The notes below the pieces were generated by a model. That model was given only the letters and a program-made list of their open reading frames with translations, had not been told where the DNA came from and did no database searches. A stretch of 64,000 bases of DNA, from positions 682,001 to 746,000 of the forward strand of contig JASFAU010000010.1 in assembly GCA_039704465.1 (NCBI GenBank). Reading direction: 5' to 3'. Below, one piece after another: positions 30,248 through 40,913 of the stretch. Each line of letters opens with the position of its first letter. Positions within the stretch are counted from its first letter, which is position 1. This DNA comes from Plasmodiophora brassicae (lineage: Eukaryota > Endomyxa > Phytomyxea > Plasmodiophorida > Plasmodiophoridae). The position numbers and the translations under genes were made by a program.

Positions 30248-32022
30248 TCACAGATGATGCGGTTCGAGGTTGGACGCGGGCGCCGCCTGAGGCACGAGGG
30301 TCTTTGGGCTGCTGTGCGGAAGAGGGGCTGGACCGCTGAGCGCACGTTGGCGCGTGTTCATTCTGCCGCGTCGACGCTCCTGCAGATACGTTCATGGCGA
30401 ATCTGAAACGCGCGTCAGGATACTTACACCGGCCTGCAGGTAGCGAAGCTTGTCCCGGTCGGTGCCCGGCTTAACGTCCTTGTCGATGGGCTGCGGATGG
30501 GTACTGCCCTCCTTAACGGCAACAAACGTGAAGTATCCCTGAGAGGCCGGACCGATGTCAGATTGATGCTGGAGCGAAGCTTAGCTAGCTGCTGACCGAG
30601 TTCGTGTGCTCGCCGGCATCCGTTTCCGACCCGAAGGTCGGCAAATGCTTCAGCTCGACAACCTCGACTCGGACACCGACCTTGATATTTGCATAGGAAT
30701 AAGACCCAGCGTAGTGACAGCCTGGCACACGCAGCTCACCTCCATTGACGTACGAAACACGCGATTGACCTGGGCGCGAACGATGACACACGATCCAACG
30801 GGAACCTGACTATTGCTAAACGAACAGCTACAGCGGTATGGCGAAGGGCAACACGCTATACCTGGGAGACGAATTTCATCTTGTCGAGTCCTACGGTAAG
30901 GATGGCCGACCTGCACAGGCGCAGCGCGGCGATCTGTGCGGCCTGCTCCATCCACTGGAGAATCGTCCCACCAAAGGCGATACCGAGAGGGTTGGCGTGC
31001 GCCGGCATGACCGCCTTCGTCATCGACAGCTTCGTATCTTCGACCGGGACCTCGACCAGGCCGGGCGGAAGTGCTGTCAGCGTTTCCAGATGCGCGGCCC
31101 ACATCTTTGGCACATCGATTACCCGGGCTTTGACTCGTTCCTTGAACGCCCGGTTGCGTTGTTGTGCGGCTTTGTAAGCGGCACGCTGTACGTCATATTC
31201 AGGAACTCATGGTCGTTATGGGACGATCGTTGACGCGTACCTCCTCGGGCGTTTCAGGTTCAAGCGCCGGAACGGGTCGCGGTCTTCGCTTCTCACTCAA
31301 AGCGACAAACTTCAGAAGGGCTCGACAGCAGAAGTCGCGCTGCCCCGTTAGCGGGTGCTCGACGTAGACGACCACCTCGATTTCCATGCTGCACCGAGCG
31401 AGGCGTCAAGCACGGTACCAACTAAACGCCCGCAGACGAGACGCACCTGGACGAAAATGCAGCGGTCACCTTGGCTGTAAGGATGATGATGTCGCTGACT
31501 CTAGCCGGCGTCCTTTCAAGACACGCGTCAGCTGGCGACACCCAGCACCCAGCGTTCGTACCGGAAATGGATTTCGTCCATGGACACGGTGACAACGCTC
31601 CCCTAGCCCGCCATTGATCCTACATTGCCAAACGCCCACGAGTCATGCATCCTTACTTCCGAATGTCGAATCGCGCAGATGCCCGCGATCTTATCAACCT
31701 GACAGCTGCTTCGTCAGCAGCCGATGACAGAAGCATTGGCCTACCCGTACCATTGCCAGCAGCTCCCCGCCATAGCAAATGTTGAACATCGTACACTGAC
31801 TGGGCGTCAGAGTTTCCAGTCCCTCGACGATGGAATCCTCCGGCACCTTGACCTTCGCTGCCACACAGATCGTTAGGTCCATTTCATCATGCAGCCCGGC
31901 CGCTGGGCGGTCCTACGTTTGCCATTCTTGTTCCGACTGAGATAGTATCGCAGGGCGGCGGCACCACCGGCAACAGCAATGCATGCTCCAGCGCCAGCGG
32001 CCACGATCCGTTCCGGCCCCAT
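30248..32022 (-). CDS. Tandem hotdog acyl-CoA thioesterase (ACOT9/ACOT12-like), 404 aa
   Basis: Eleven exons: 32022-31917, 31857-31751, 31698-31657, 31602-31562, 31500-31447, 31388-31241, 31185-30862, 30805-30740, 30680-30597, 30538-30428 and 30379-30248. Together they give 405 codons in phase. Hotdog 1 has CTMFNICYGGELLAMVDKIA, VVTVSMDEIHF, TAAFSSSMEIEVVVYVEHPL and LLKFVAL. Hotdog 2 has ANPLGIAFGGTILQWMEQAA, VDKMKF-like sequence, RVFRTSMEVGVRVEVVEL and GYFTFVAV. Such enzymes hydrolyse acyl-CoA to free acid and CoA. The N-terminus (MGPERIVAAGAGACIAVAGGAAALRYYL) is a hydrophobic anchor or mitochondrial signal. Only 92 bp separate its stop from the next gene's ATG. Substrate length cannot be judged. 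Confidence 0.88.
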
Positions 32023-32069
32023 TGTGCAAGGCACACTGCGTACGAACGCCGTCCGCACGATCACCTAAC

Positions 32070-33200
32070 TGGGCCGCACGGTCAACTGGTCAACCGCCAG
32101 CAAGCACGGCCGAAGCAAGTCCTGCGAGTGCTACCATTTACCGACTGACAGTGACAGGAATAGACTCCACTGTATGCCGAAGTGTCGTAGCGTGTTACTA
32201 CTGAGACTGTGGAGGTTTCCATATACGCGTCGCGATGGGCACCATTCGCTAAACTACATGTAGCTCAACAAAACCTACCAACATGGTTTGAGGTGTATAC
32301 GCAAGTTCGAGGAGTTACATTGTGATGAAGACTTCAATTCAGCACGCGGAACAGTACTCCGCACTCACTGCCCGTGGTGTATATTCCAATGTCATCATTG
32401 AGATAAATAACTTACAGTACGTTCACGCCCGTTTCGATGTAGGGAACTGACGCAGTCAACGGGACGAGTCCGCTCCCGGTTGGATGGCGTCACGATCCAG
32501 ACTTGCCACGGCGATCTCCCAGGAAGTCGGCGTCGACGATAAAGAACTATTGGACGATGACCGCTGGCGTCCGATAAGCGCAGGAGCTAGAGCTGCTTGG
32601 AACGCAGCTATGCTTTGTCCGCGTTCGGCGGGATTCGGACTGAGCTCAACCGGTTCAGCTAAGATGTATACATAGCTTAGTTCTGGGGTACGGCAATTGT
32701 TAGCCGAGCAAATACACATCGTTGGCCGGATCGGCGAAGATGGCGAACCCCAGGTTGACTCGATGTCAAACCAAAGACGGGTGCTGGTTGAGGAGTGAGG
32801 GACCCGGTTGGCGGTGCCAGAGGTCGCTCTACAGGGATGGATGACGTATTCCCAACCATACAGCCTGCTGGTTTTCATCAGAAAGTGCACATGTCCAGAT
32901 CAGCTCTTGGTAACCTGCTGCAATATCGCGTTGCGATTGGTCGCGGGGCACTTCGACAGCTGTGTCGATCGGACGGCCCTCGCCTAAAGTATGTAGTAAT
33001 GGGCGGCTACTTCGGCTCTTGTTGAGCACGAGATTTACTCGACTTGTTCGTTGATCCTGGTTTGCGTCCCGCTCCAGGTCGATAACCGCCGCGACCGCCC
33101 ATCCTGCAACCGTTTGTCCGGGTCAGAGATCGCCAAAATGCGGACTCGTGCAACAAAAACACTGGCGTATGTACGCAAACTTTTCTGCAACATCTAGAAA
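32070..33200. other. Gene-poor interval
   Basis: I recognise no gene here. The only suggestive stretch is a minus-strand frame near 33040-33095 (GGRGGYRPGAGRKPGS). It resembles the basic PGAGRKPG element of transposon ORFs and is probably a fragment. Minus-strand ORFs at 32456-32890 and 32829-33029 overlap in different frames and have no family signal. Confidence 0.4.
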
Positions 33201-33201
33201 A

Positions 33202-33599
33202 CATCCAACCGCATATGTGCCAAAAAAGGGGGGAAATCCAAGTCTGTCCTAGAGTCAAGAGCCATTTGCCCGAGAGTCAAGCCCCAGGGGAGCTCACTCC
33301 GCATCCAACCGCATATGTGCCAAAAAGAGGGGGAATCCGAGGCTGTCCGAGAGAGTCAAGAGCCATTGTCCGAGAGTCAAGCGCCACTGGGAGCTCACTC
33401 CGCGCACTGCCTTGGCTCCCAAACAAACTCCGCATGCAACCGCGCACTGCGTGAGAGCCCATCCAACCGCATATGTGCCAAAAAAAATAGGAAAATCCGA
33501 GGCTGTCCGAGAGTCAAGAGCCATTGTCCGAGAGTCAAGCGCCACTGGGAGCTCACTCCGCGCACTGCGTGAGAGCCCCGCCCGGTCCTGTCCGGTTGT
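33202..33599. repeat. Three direct repeats upstream of the second small secreted gene
   Basis: Copies begin at 33202, 33302 and 33460, each opening CATCCAACCGCATATGTGCC. A run of A, the block CCGAGAGTCAAGAGCCATT, a second CCGAGAGTCAAGC and GGGAGCTCACTCCG follow. Spacing is 100 and 158 bp. The middle copy carries an extra segment ending in GTGAGAGCCC that also closes the third. The last copy leads directly into the inverted duplication and the gene's 5' end. Confidence 0.85.
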
Positions 33600-34281
33600 C
33601 ATTGTTCTAAACGCCTCGAGAGAAGCACCCCGAACAGCATGATCACCAAGATCGTCGTTGTTGCCGTCGCGTGGGCATTGGCGACAGCGCCCGGGTCGGG
33701 CATGGAGGACTCGGATTGGACCAAGATGGTGGACATCAACGGTATTGACAAGGTCGAACTGCTACACGAACTGTGGAACAAAAGGGAACCCGCCCGGTGG
33801 TATCGAGGATCGGGCGCATTCGATCATGCGGAGGCCGAGGGCGCCGTGCTGCGCCACATTGACTACTTCGAAGGTCGCTGCATCAAGACGGACTTGTCCG
33901 GGAATATGGCGAATGCGTTTTTCTACGATTACGATACGGGGCCCGGTACGTTCGAGCGCATCGTCCAAGAGCTCCGTCAGAGCAGCAGCAACCGCACGTC
34001 CGCAGTCCGCTTGCCTTGAGTCTGTTACCGGTGCTAATGAGCAACTCACATCCTGGCGTTGCAGCGGGGGTTTCCACCATGCAATAAATTCATTCCGTCA
34101 TTGCCCCGCCATCGCCCACGCCTAGTGTCACAATTCAGGGCTGATATCGGAATACAATCGGGACACTGACAAGTCGGGTAACGGCTCTTATTAGGCGGTA
34201 GACACCACAGGCCTGCACCTTATGCCTCCCTTGTACTCGGTTGGACACGGCGGCCTGGCGGTTCCCGATTGAATCAACTCC
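33567..34281. repeat. Inverted duplication, arm B
   Basis: This is the partner of 22305-23105 in opposite orientation. It contains the second small secreted gene plus flanks on both sides, including the CAATTCAGGGCTGAT and GGCGGTAGACACCA blocks. Confidence 0.8.
33639..34019 (+). CDS. Small secreted protein, copy 2, 126 aa
   Basis: This is a paralogue of the gene at 22544-23041. It has the same signal peptide (MITKIVVVAVAWALATAPGSG) and domain (INGIDKVELLHELWNKREPA, then HIDYFEGRCIKTDLSGN). The DHDTGPGT segment occurs once, read as DYDTGPGTFERIVQELRQ, and the protein ends shortly after with no Trp-rich tail. Compared with copy 1 it has a four-residue shorter Tyr/Gly/Pro stretch after the first motif. 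It is intronless. The single domain copy is probably the ancestral state. Function unknown. Confidence 0.7.
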   Translation: MITKIVVVAVAWALATAPGSGMEDSDWTKMVDINGIDKVELLHELWNKREPARWYRGSGAFDHAEAEGAVLRHIDYFEGRCIKTDLSGNMANAFFYDYDTGPGTFERIVQELRQSSSNRTSAVRLP

Positions 34282-34453
34282 GCGCAGATTGTAGACCGGA
34301 TGTGCTTTCGGTGCGCCGTCAGCGGTCCACCCGACTGCCGACAAGCAGGACGCACGCTAGCCGCCTTATAAGAGAACTGTTTATTCAAAGGTACAGTGGG
34401 ACGATCCATTGCATACGGTCAGAGCTACTACTTTTGTAGTACACTCCCCTGTT

Positions 34454-34654
34454 TCAAAAATCGTGCAACAGGGTGCAGGACAATGTGTCAGAGTGTGATG
34501 CTAGAAAGTGTCGGACAATGTCAGGAGTATCATCTTTGATGGTTTCAAATGGTTCCCATGTGGCATCATCATCCTGAAAACCTAGCCAACGAACGTGTAG
34601 TTGGACATCTCCAGACGCAGGATCGATTCGAATATCATCGATTTGTTCAACCAC
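34454..34654 (-). pseudogene. Chromodomain of the retrotransposon integrase
   Basis: A 66-residue frame reads EQIDDIRIDPASGDVQLHV, then RWLGFQDDDATWEPFE and DIVRHFLAS. This matches the chromodomain fused to the integrase C-terminus in chromoviruses, which can target heterochromatic histone marks. The aromatic cage is partly present (Trp in RWLG and TWEP). Confidence 0.75.
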
Positions 34655-34809
34655 GTAGGTGTTAATTACCAGTCAAAGCAATATTGTGTAGCAGGTCCGA
34701 AGTGACATTCAGAGATGAATCATGGTAGAATTTCAAGCGTTGCGCATGTACGGTAGACAAATCTTTCGTAATCAGGTCTTGGACAGTGTAGACATGTTGA
34801 TTGACAGTT

Positions 34810-35352
34810 TCAACGATTTGGTAAGGACCAGTCCAATTTATACGTAGTCTTGCGCGCATTAGAACGCTTAGCAACCAGGACATAATCATCAATAGAGAAG
34901 TTGATCGATTTCACATTACGCTGGTGCTTGCGCGATTCGTGCCGTAAGCGACTTTGTTTGGCTAGACGATGCGAAACATCTTTGTGCATGTCGTCCAAAG
35001 CCGATATCAAGTCAGCAGTCAATTCACGTAATCGATCAGGTGTTATTGGCAGGTCAAGGGTAGCATCAAGACGAGTAACAAACAAAGTACTTGGTTCAAG
35101 ACCAGTAAGAATCGTCACAGGAACATATCCGATGCGAGGTCGAATCGTATGATTGAACACCATGTTAATCAGCGGAACCAAATCAGGCCAGTCTTGTACA
35201 TTTAAAGCAAACTCGGACAAGAGGGACTTCATCAGAAACAGAATGCGACGATTGACAATCTCGACGGTTCCGTTCGCCCAAGGGGTGTAACCAGTAGTGA
35301 AGAGGTCTGCAATGTGAAGTCGTTGTAGCAAATCATTCACCACTTGATTCAT
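34810..35352 (-). pseudogene. Integrase core, C-terminal part, of the retrotransposon
   Basis: The frame carries the last part of a retroviral-type integrase core. It includes TTGYTPWANGTVEIVNRRI with the catalytic-position Glu, then MVFNHTIRPRIGYVPVTILTG and a basic GPY-like module nearby (NWTGPYQIVE at about 34810). The first two catalytic Asp residues are missing because the upstream part is deleted. The GPY segment is in another frame. Confidence 0.75.
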
Positions 35353-35454
35353 AAAATGAGAGCCTTGATCCGATATACGCCGTGTTGATAAACAATACCA
35401 AAACGGTTGAACCAGTTCAAAAGACTATCAACAACAACAAAATAATCAGCAGTT

Positions 35455-36099
35455 TCACAAGGGACAGCTAAGCGTGACACGGCGTAACTGACGTTTCTTC
35501 AGGCTGCGAATCTTACGTGACGATTCCAGAAGTAGTTGTTGTAAGGGATGAACGCGTTCAGAGAAACGAGGAACCGAAGTACGCATCCAAGTGAGCGCAC
35601 ACAGAAATTGCTGAAGATCAGCAGCATTCATATTAGGAGTTGCCATGGTTTTCAGAGCATTGATCATCGACTCGTCAAACGATATTCCTTCAGCAGAGAT
35701 AACACGGCCGCACCAGGTCACTTTCCGCAACCACAGGTGGCATCGGTTCGGATTCAACATGACAACATACCCATGGAAACGTTTCAGAATATGCTCCAAT
35801 ATAACGAAGTATTCGGCGAGATCCCGGACGTAGCCCAGTACGTCATCAATCCACAACAATGCGGCTAGATACAGCAGGTCGCCAAGAACTTCTTGCATTC
35901 CAGACTGGAAGGCGAATACGGCATCAATAATACCTTGCAAGATACGAGTTGGCGTAAAAACACCTTCGTGAGTCATGAAGGAACAGAACTCTTGAGAATC
36001 AGGGTGCAAAGGGAATTGCCAATATCCCTTAAATGCATCAAAAAGCATGAAAATCGTAGCTGAACGTAAATACATCAGAATAACATCGATGTGAGGCAT
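35455..36099 (-). pseudogene. Reverse transcriptase fragment of the retrotransposon
   Basis: A 214-residue frame has FDAFKGYWQFPLHPDSQEF, TPTRILQGIIDAVFAFQSGM and the catalytic box LLWIDDVLGYV. It then has the thumb-connection motif HLWLRKVTWCGRVISAEGI. The N-terminal fingers lie in the broken region beyond 36099, and the frame stops before RNase H. Confidence 0.8.
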
Positions 36100-36145
36100 G
36101 GGGCAATTGATACGGTCAATCTGCCTACAGGTTTAAAATTCACGG

Positions 36146-36721
36146 TCATTCGATATCCACGGTCGCAGCACCATCACTCATTGGTTCTTGAGAGATCGCG
36201 CACTCGACCCGTCTGATGGTTGCAACAGTTCCATGCTGCGACGTGAACTTGAGGTCAAGCAGAGCGTACCCAACAATCTTCGTTTGTACGTTGCCTATCG
36301 CAAGGGTAGTCATCAGTGGTTTCTCAAACATTCTTACCGCAACAAATTTTTCTCGTTGGATCTGCGATAACTGCTCCAATGAAAGCGTTGTCTTCGGGCA
36401 TGCACTATCAAACTCGTAGTTGAACGTAGCGCAATCGTGAACTCGGACAGTTCCTAGGGCTGATGTACTCGTTGCCAACCGCTTATTCTTCGTCTTCGCT
36501 GCTTCGTTGCCGCTGTGTGTCGACGTTTCGTCATTAGACGGTGTTTTGTCTGATTTCATTTTCTTCAGTAACTCTTGCCGTTCTGTATTACTAACCTTGG
36601 GGCACATCGATCGGTAGCCAATGAGGTCCTTGACAGAAAGCGCAACCGCCTTCAGGGGGTGGTTTACCCTCATATTTCTGTCTGATATGTTCAGGAATCC
36701 TATTGGTCTCATTCTTACCAT
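36146..36721 (-). pseudogene. Protease/linker region of the retrotransposon
   Basis: This 191-residue frame lies just 5' of the RT. It contains a FDSACPKTTLS stretch at the position expected for the aspartic protease active site, where DSG is usual. It then has FEKPLMTTLAIGNVQTKIVGYALLDL. A Lys/Thr-rich stretch precedes it. The assignment rests mainly on order. Confidence 0.45.
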
Positions 36722-36899
36722 TCAATTTATTCTTCGGCGAGTTGATGTCGTCATTCTTCGTGGTGCTGTGTGGTTCATTTTTCCCGTTAGACCGAGCATT
36801 GGTGGGCTTACCATTCTTTCGATTGTTGTTGTCTGGCAGACGTGCTCAAGCAGCGATGAGTACCTCTGGACGTGGAGAAGACGCGTCCACTTTAGGAAC

Positions 36900-37256
36900 C
36901 TATCGGACGCGTCCCGGAAGGAACTGCAAACTTGATGCCAATGTTGTGATCCACGCCTTGTAACCTGAAGAATGGATATTCAAATTCTTACAGTCTGAAG
37001 AGGGATAAAGCATATCAACCCGGTGAAAAAGGTGCTTCAGAACACTCGACATGCCATTCGTCAGCATCGGGCGGAAGGGCTTCCCCGACATCAAGATCGA
37101 CAGTGGACAGGTTGCATTCAGCGTCATGGGTACGGTAACATGCATCTTCAAGGCCTCTGCTGATGCATGGTCGGAGCCATACGACTTATCAGAAACAGAT
37201 GATTCGGAATCCTCATGCGTATGATCGACGACAGAAGAACCGACGATGATGGGCAT
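36900..37256 (-). pseudogene. Possible gag-region remnant
   Basis: A 118-residue frame lies at the 5' end of the element, with a Ser/Asp-rich head and a tail ending SLQFLPGRVR. There is no zinc knuckle. Included because of its position and AT-richer composition. Confidence 0.3.
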
Positions 37257-37260
37257 TGGA

Positions 37261-39100
37261 GACGATGGACGAGTGCTGTTCGATGGTGGAATCTGACTAT
37301 AAGACTAACTGGCCGCATCAGTGCGTGCAGCCTTCCTGGCACGAAGAAGACGTGCGGTCAGCAGCATGTCGAGGCAGCGAGGCGACACACGGTGCGGCAA
37401 GTGAGAGGAAGCCGCCGAAACAGGCGAAATGCGTATCACTACGCGTATCAGCGGCAGACCGCACGCGTAGACGCGAGACCGTCGTATACAATGTAATACG
37501 AAATAGATGCTTGCCCGGCAGCAGATATTTATTGTTAACCTTGCTCACTTTGTGGAACAATGTAGCCTTGTAACGAGAAGTCGGCAGTGAGCGGCGTCCT
37601 GCCAGAGTCAGTGCGGCCGGCTCGGGAGACGGGTGCTGCATGAAGGCCGCGCAACCCACGCACGCAGTGGTCTCGACCCAGTCAGACTCCGACCCGGCCC
37701 CTGCTGCTCATTCATGACGTGCGCTCACAACCACTCAAAGTGATATTGGGAGGCTCAGTGTAGCTCGAGATGGTGCGACGAAGACGAGCAGCGTCGAGGT
37801 TGTACAAGTGCGTCGACCTTCTTGTCAGGTATCTGACTCTTGGCATACGAACACAGGCCATCACGGGAAGATGTTGCAGAGAATGAACTGGCAACGCCGG
37901 CCAGTCCTGGCGCACCTCTGGACCCGTTTACGAGCAGGAGAAATCGGCCCTTACCACAGGGGCCGATTGCGGCGTATTCGTCCCAAGAGAACGTTAGGGC
38001 GGCAATGACGCCCAGCGAAAGGCGATTCGGAACGAGATGAAAGCGTTACGCGCCGCGTATGTCAATCATGGTTTGGTCTGACACTGTACTATCTGACGAA
38101 ACCGTGGATGTATAGCTATTACGGTGACGCATACCTTAAGAGGATGGGCGGGCAGAAGAAGCCCAAGACGATGAAATTCCATAACGATTTGAAGGACTGG
38201 CTGAGACATCGCGATAATCCCAGTGAACAGGATGTCGACCAATAGTCCTATAACCATACGTATCTGAGTAAGCGTGTCTTCTCATGTAAATACGAATGTT
38301 ACTGAATATTTTGACTGCTCGTAGTGATCAAAACCGAGATTGCAAGGCGCCGGGATGACCTGGGGATACGCCCTCACCAAGAGGGATCTCAGGTGCGTCG
38401 GAAGAATCGCAAAGTCCCAATTGTGGCCCAGAATCCAGACTCCAAACAAATTCACTTTCACCTCGAACCCTCACCTTTGGGACGAGCTGGACGATGACGA
38501 TAATGAGGAGGATTACACCTGGGTGCACCCCGACCTCGTTAAGACGACGGCTCGCGGTTGCACTGATCTGCAATGTCGGCTTCCTCTCTCTTTCCGCAGG
38601 TAGGCTCCCGGCTTGGCTCGCCGCCGTACAAACATCTCCTCATGCGACAGCGGCCATTCACGAGGCACGCTCCGGCAAAGTACTAGCTGTCAAACAGGCG
38701 CCGTTAATGAATCAACTCTTGCACTTCGACATCCGTTCTCGTCATTGACTGGTATACAGAGTCAAACTTGACGCCATCGCAGGGTAAACTCCACTGTGGC
38801 AACGACAGCCACGGCGGCCACCTGTCGTTCGTCAGCTGGGTAGAGTGGAACGCAGCCTAGATTGGGCCCAGCGCAATCGGGATCGGGGAAGAAGAACGCG
38901 TGCCCGGTGTCGTCGCCAACATCGATTGCTGAAAGCCACCTCGACCTGTTTGACGAAACGCGACATCCCACGGTCTCAGACTGTGTTCGCGATCTTGCAT
39001 TATTATGGTCTTTCAGCATTGTCAGTTTGATCCAGGAAACAAACCAGAGGGGGACGACTTGACGAACAAGGTTCAGGGTGAGTACCGTGCTCCCCGCGGG
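37261..39100. other. Interval without recognisable genes
   Basis: Short ORFs occur on both strands. One at 38340-38603 has an acidic stretch (WDELDDDDNEEDYTWVHPD), but none shows family similarity, and I found no set of splice junctions that builds a convincing protein. Confidence 0.4.
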
Positions 39101-39136
39101 AACTGTGTCAGTCGCTTCGGACGCCGTGTCGCACCA

Positions 39137-39916
39137 ATGCTGGCTGGACGGATTGTGTCCAGACGTCGCCCGTTCTGCTCAATGGTGCGATTGAACAAGG
39201 CGCTGGCCTCGAAAGGGATCTGCTCGCGTCGCGAAGCCGACGACTATATTCGGTCCGGGAAGGTGCGCGTCGATGGCGTCGTTGTCGATCAGCTGGGCAG
39301 CAAGGTCCGGCCCGCGCAGCGGATCGACCTCGACCAAGGAGAGGTGAACGCGAGGCGCCACCTCGCCACTGTCCTGTTCCACAAACCTGTTGGTATCGTC
39401 AGCAGTCAAGCGGAACCGGGCGAACGCCCTGCTCGAAGCTGTAAGCGCCGCTTTGAATCCCATAACAGCTTGCTGACCGTAGACCATCTCGCAGTCATCG
39501 AGTTGGATGCTGAACTGGCCGTCTGCGGCCGCCTGGATAAGATGTCGCATGGACTGCTGGTGATGACTGAGGATGGCGCTTTGGCACGACGGCTGATCGG
39601 CGGCAGAGACCTGATCGAGAAGGAGTACAACGTCGAATACGAAGGCGACGAACTCAATCACTTGCAGCTGGACCTGTTGCGCAACGGTTCCATGATTATC
39701 GAAGGCGTCCAGATCCGACGTTGCGTTGTGGATGTCGTTGGCGATCATCGCCTGCGGATGATCCTCGTCGAGGGACGCAACCAGCAGATTCGTCGCATGT
39801 TGCGCATCGTCGGTGCCCATGTCACAAGCCTCTGCCGTACTAGGATCGGCAACGTTCACCTTGGCGACCTCCAGCCTGGCCAGTGGCGCTTGATGCAACC
39901 TGGTGACGTCTTCTAA
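39137..39916 (+). CDS. RsuA/RluB-family pseudouridine synthase, putative mitochondrial
   Basis: This enzyme isomerises uridine in ribosomal RNA. An N-terminal S4 RNA-binding domain (VRLNKALASKGICSRREADD, then RSGKVRVDGVVVDQLG) is followed by the catalytic domain. That domain holds the motif CGRLDKMSHGLLVMTEDG, whose Asp is the nucleophile. Later motifs are EKEYNVEY and VEGRNQQIRRMLRIVG. I chose ATG 39137 because it adds a basic presequence (MLAGRIVSRRRPFCS) typical of mitochondrial import. The S4 domain itself begins at the next Met, 39182. The gene is intronless with a bacterial-type architecture, compatible with endosymbiotic or later transfer. Confidence 0.88.
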   Translation: MLAGRIVSRRRPFCSMVRLNKALASKGICSRREADDYIRSGKVRVDGVVVDQLGSKVRPAQRIDLDQGEVNARRHLATVLFHKPVGIVSSQAEPGERPARSCKRRFESHNSLLTVDHLAVIELDAELAVCGRLDKMSHGLLVMTEDGALARRLIGGRDLIEKEYNVEYEGDELNHLQLDLLRNGSMIIEGVQIRRCVVDVVGDHRLRMILVEGRNQQIRRMLRIVGAHVTSLCRTRIGNVHLGDLQPGQWRLMQPGDVF

Positions 39917-40019
39917 TAGCAAATTAAGTTAACACGGCTTTCAGCAACGCTTAACGGGATATGGGTTACGACGCTGGGAATGCTGTATTCGATACGGCGG
40001 CGCGATGAATGCAGGTAGT

Positions 40020-40622
40020 CTAGAATCCGGCAGAGTGCAACGAGGCAGCCAGCTGGGGGTTGGCCTGCTCCACGTTGCGGACGGCGGTCTTCTTGATGTC
40101 CTCCAATCGCCTGCGCTTCTCCAGCCACGCCTCGTTGCGCGCCTTGCGCTTGTCCTCGAGCTTCGCGATAATGCCGCGGTACTTCCAGCCGACGTCGTTG
40201 CTCAGGTCGCCGAGCACGGACCACTTACGTCCAGGCTGCAGGCGGAGCATACGAAGGGCATCAGGAACGACCTGACGCTTGACCTTCTGGTACGCCGGAG
40301 GCACACCTTCGAAGGTCTGCAGGCGCGCAAGCGCCTCCTGGCCACGCTTCGTCTTGTACGGCACCATGCCGCGAATAACACGCGCCAGAATCTTCGACGG
40401 GGCGCGCTCATGGAACGGGCCACGCTTCGGGTTGGTGTTATGGCGTTTGCGCAGGAACGCCCAGTACTTGGTCTTGTTGCGGAACAGCGACCCGCTCATC
40501 TCGATGAGCTCCGTCCGCACAACAACGACACGCTGCCCATTCAGAAGCTCCTTGGCGAGGACGGACGCCAGGCGACCGAGCAGATGACCGCGGCCATCGA
40601 CAACAACCGTCTTCTCAAACAT
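40020..40622 (-). CDS. RPL13A: 60S ribosomal protein uL13 (L13a)
   Basis: A 200-aa intronless ORF of the expected length for eukaryotic L13a. Recognisable stretches are VVVDGRGHLLGRLASVLAKE, VVVRTELIEMSGS, HNTNPKRGPFHERAPSKI, IRGMVPYKTKRGQEAL and VPPAYQKVKRQVVPDALR. The long basic C-terminal helix binds 28S rRNA. The pseudouridine synthase is convergent, 103 bp away. About 80 bp upstream of the ATG the strand reads CATATATTG, a possible TATA element. Confidence 0.95.
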   Translation of the reverse strand: MFEKTVVVDGRGHLLGRLASVLAKELLNGQRVVVVRTELIEMSGSLFRNKTKYWAFLRKRHNTNPKRGPFHERAPSKILARVIRGMVPYKTKRGQEALARLQTFEGVPPAYQKVKRQVVPDALRMLRLQPGRKWSVLGDLSNDVGWKYRGIIAKLEDKRKARNEAWLEKRRRLEDIKKTAVRNVEQANPQLAASLHSAGF

Positions 40623-40913
40623 GGTTTCCCGAAGTCAACCCGCTGCCTGCGTTGTTCTTCACGGACTCCGTCCACGGACTTCGCTACATCGCAATATATG
40701 GCCGTGCCCTAATCCTCTATCCCAACCTCGAAGCGAGTTTCCAGTCCTTACCCAGGACGATCTTGGGAACCTATCATAGCTTCACTTGCTAACAACGGGG
40801 TATTGATTCATGCGACGGTCCCAGTCGTACCGCCTTAGTGAGGGCACGCGTCCTCTGCAGCGTCACTCGTTTGATTGGGGCAGGCCCTTGGCGTTGCGCG
40901 TTCTGGGGTGCAA

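Larger units (their letters stand above)
34390..37260 (-). mobile_element. Degenerate Ty3/gypsy (chromovirus-like) retrotransposon
   Basis: Several minus-strand ORF pieces follow the order of a Ty3/gypsy element: gag-like, protease-like, reverse transcriptase, integrase and chromodomain. They are broken by stops and frame changes. Base composition is visibly AT-richer than the flanks. The stretch between the RT and integrase pieces is only about 100 bp, so RNase H and the integrase N-terminus are missing. I could not identify long terminal repeats by eye. The element sits about 110 bp from arm B of the inverted duplication. Confidence 0.8.

Noticed and set aside
33202..33599. CRISPR-like array
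   Set aside because: Only three long, imperfect copies with similarity extending through the whole unit, unequal spacing, no unique spacers and no cas genes. It is an ordinary tandem repeat.
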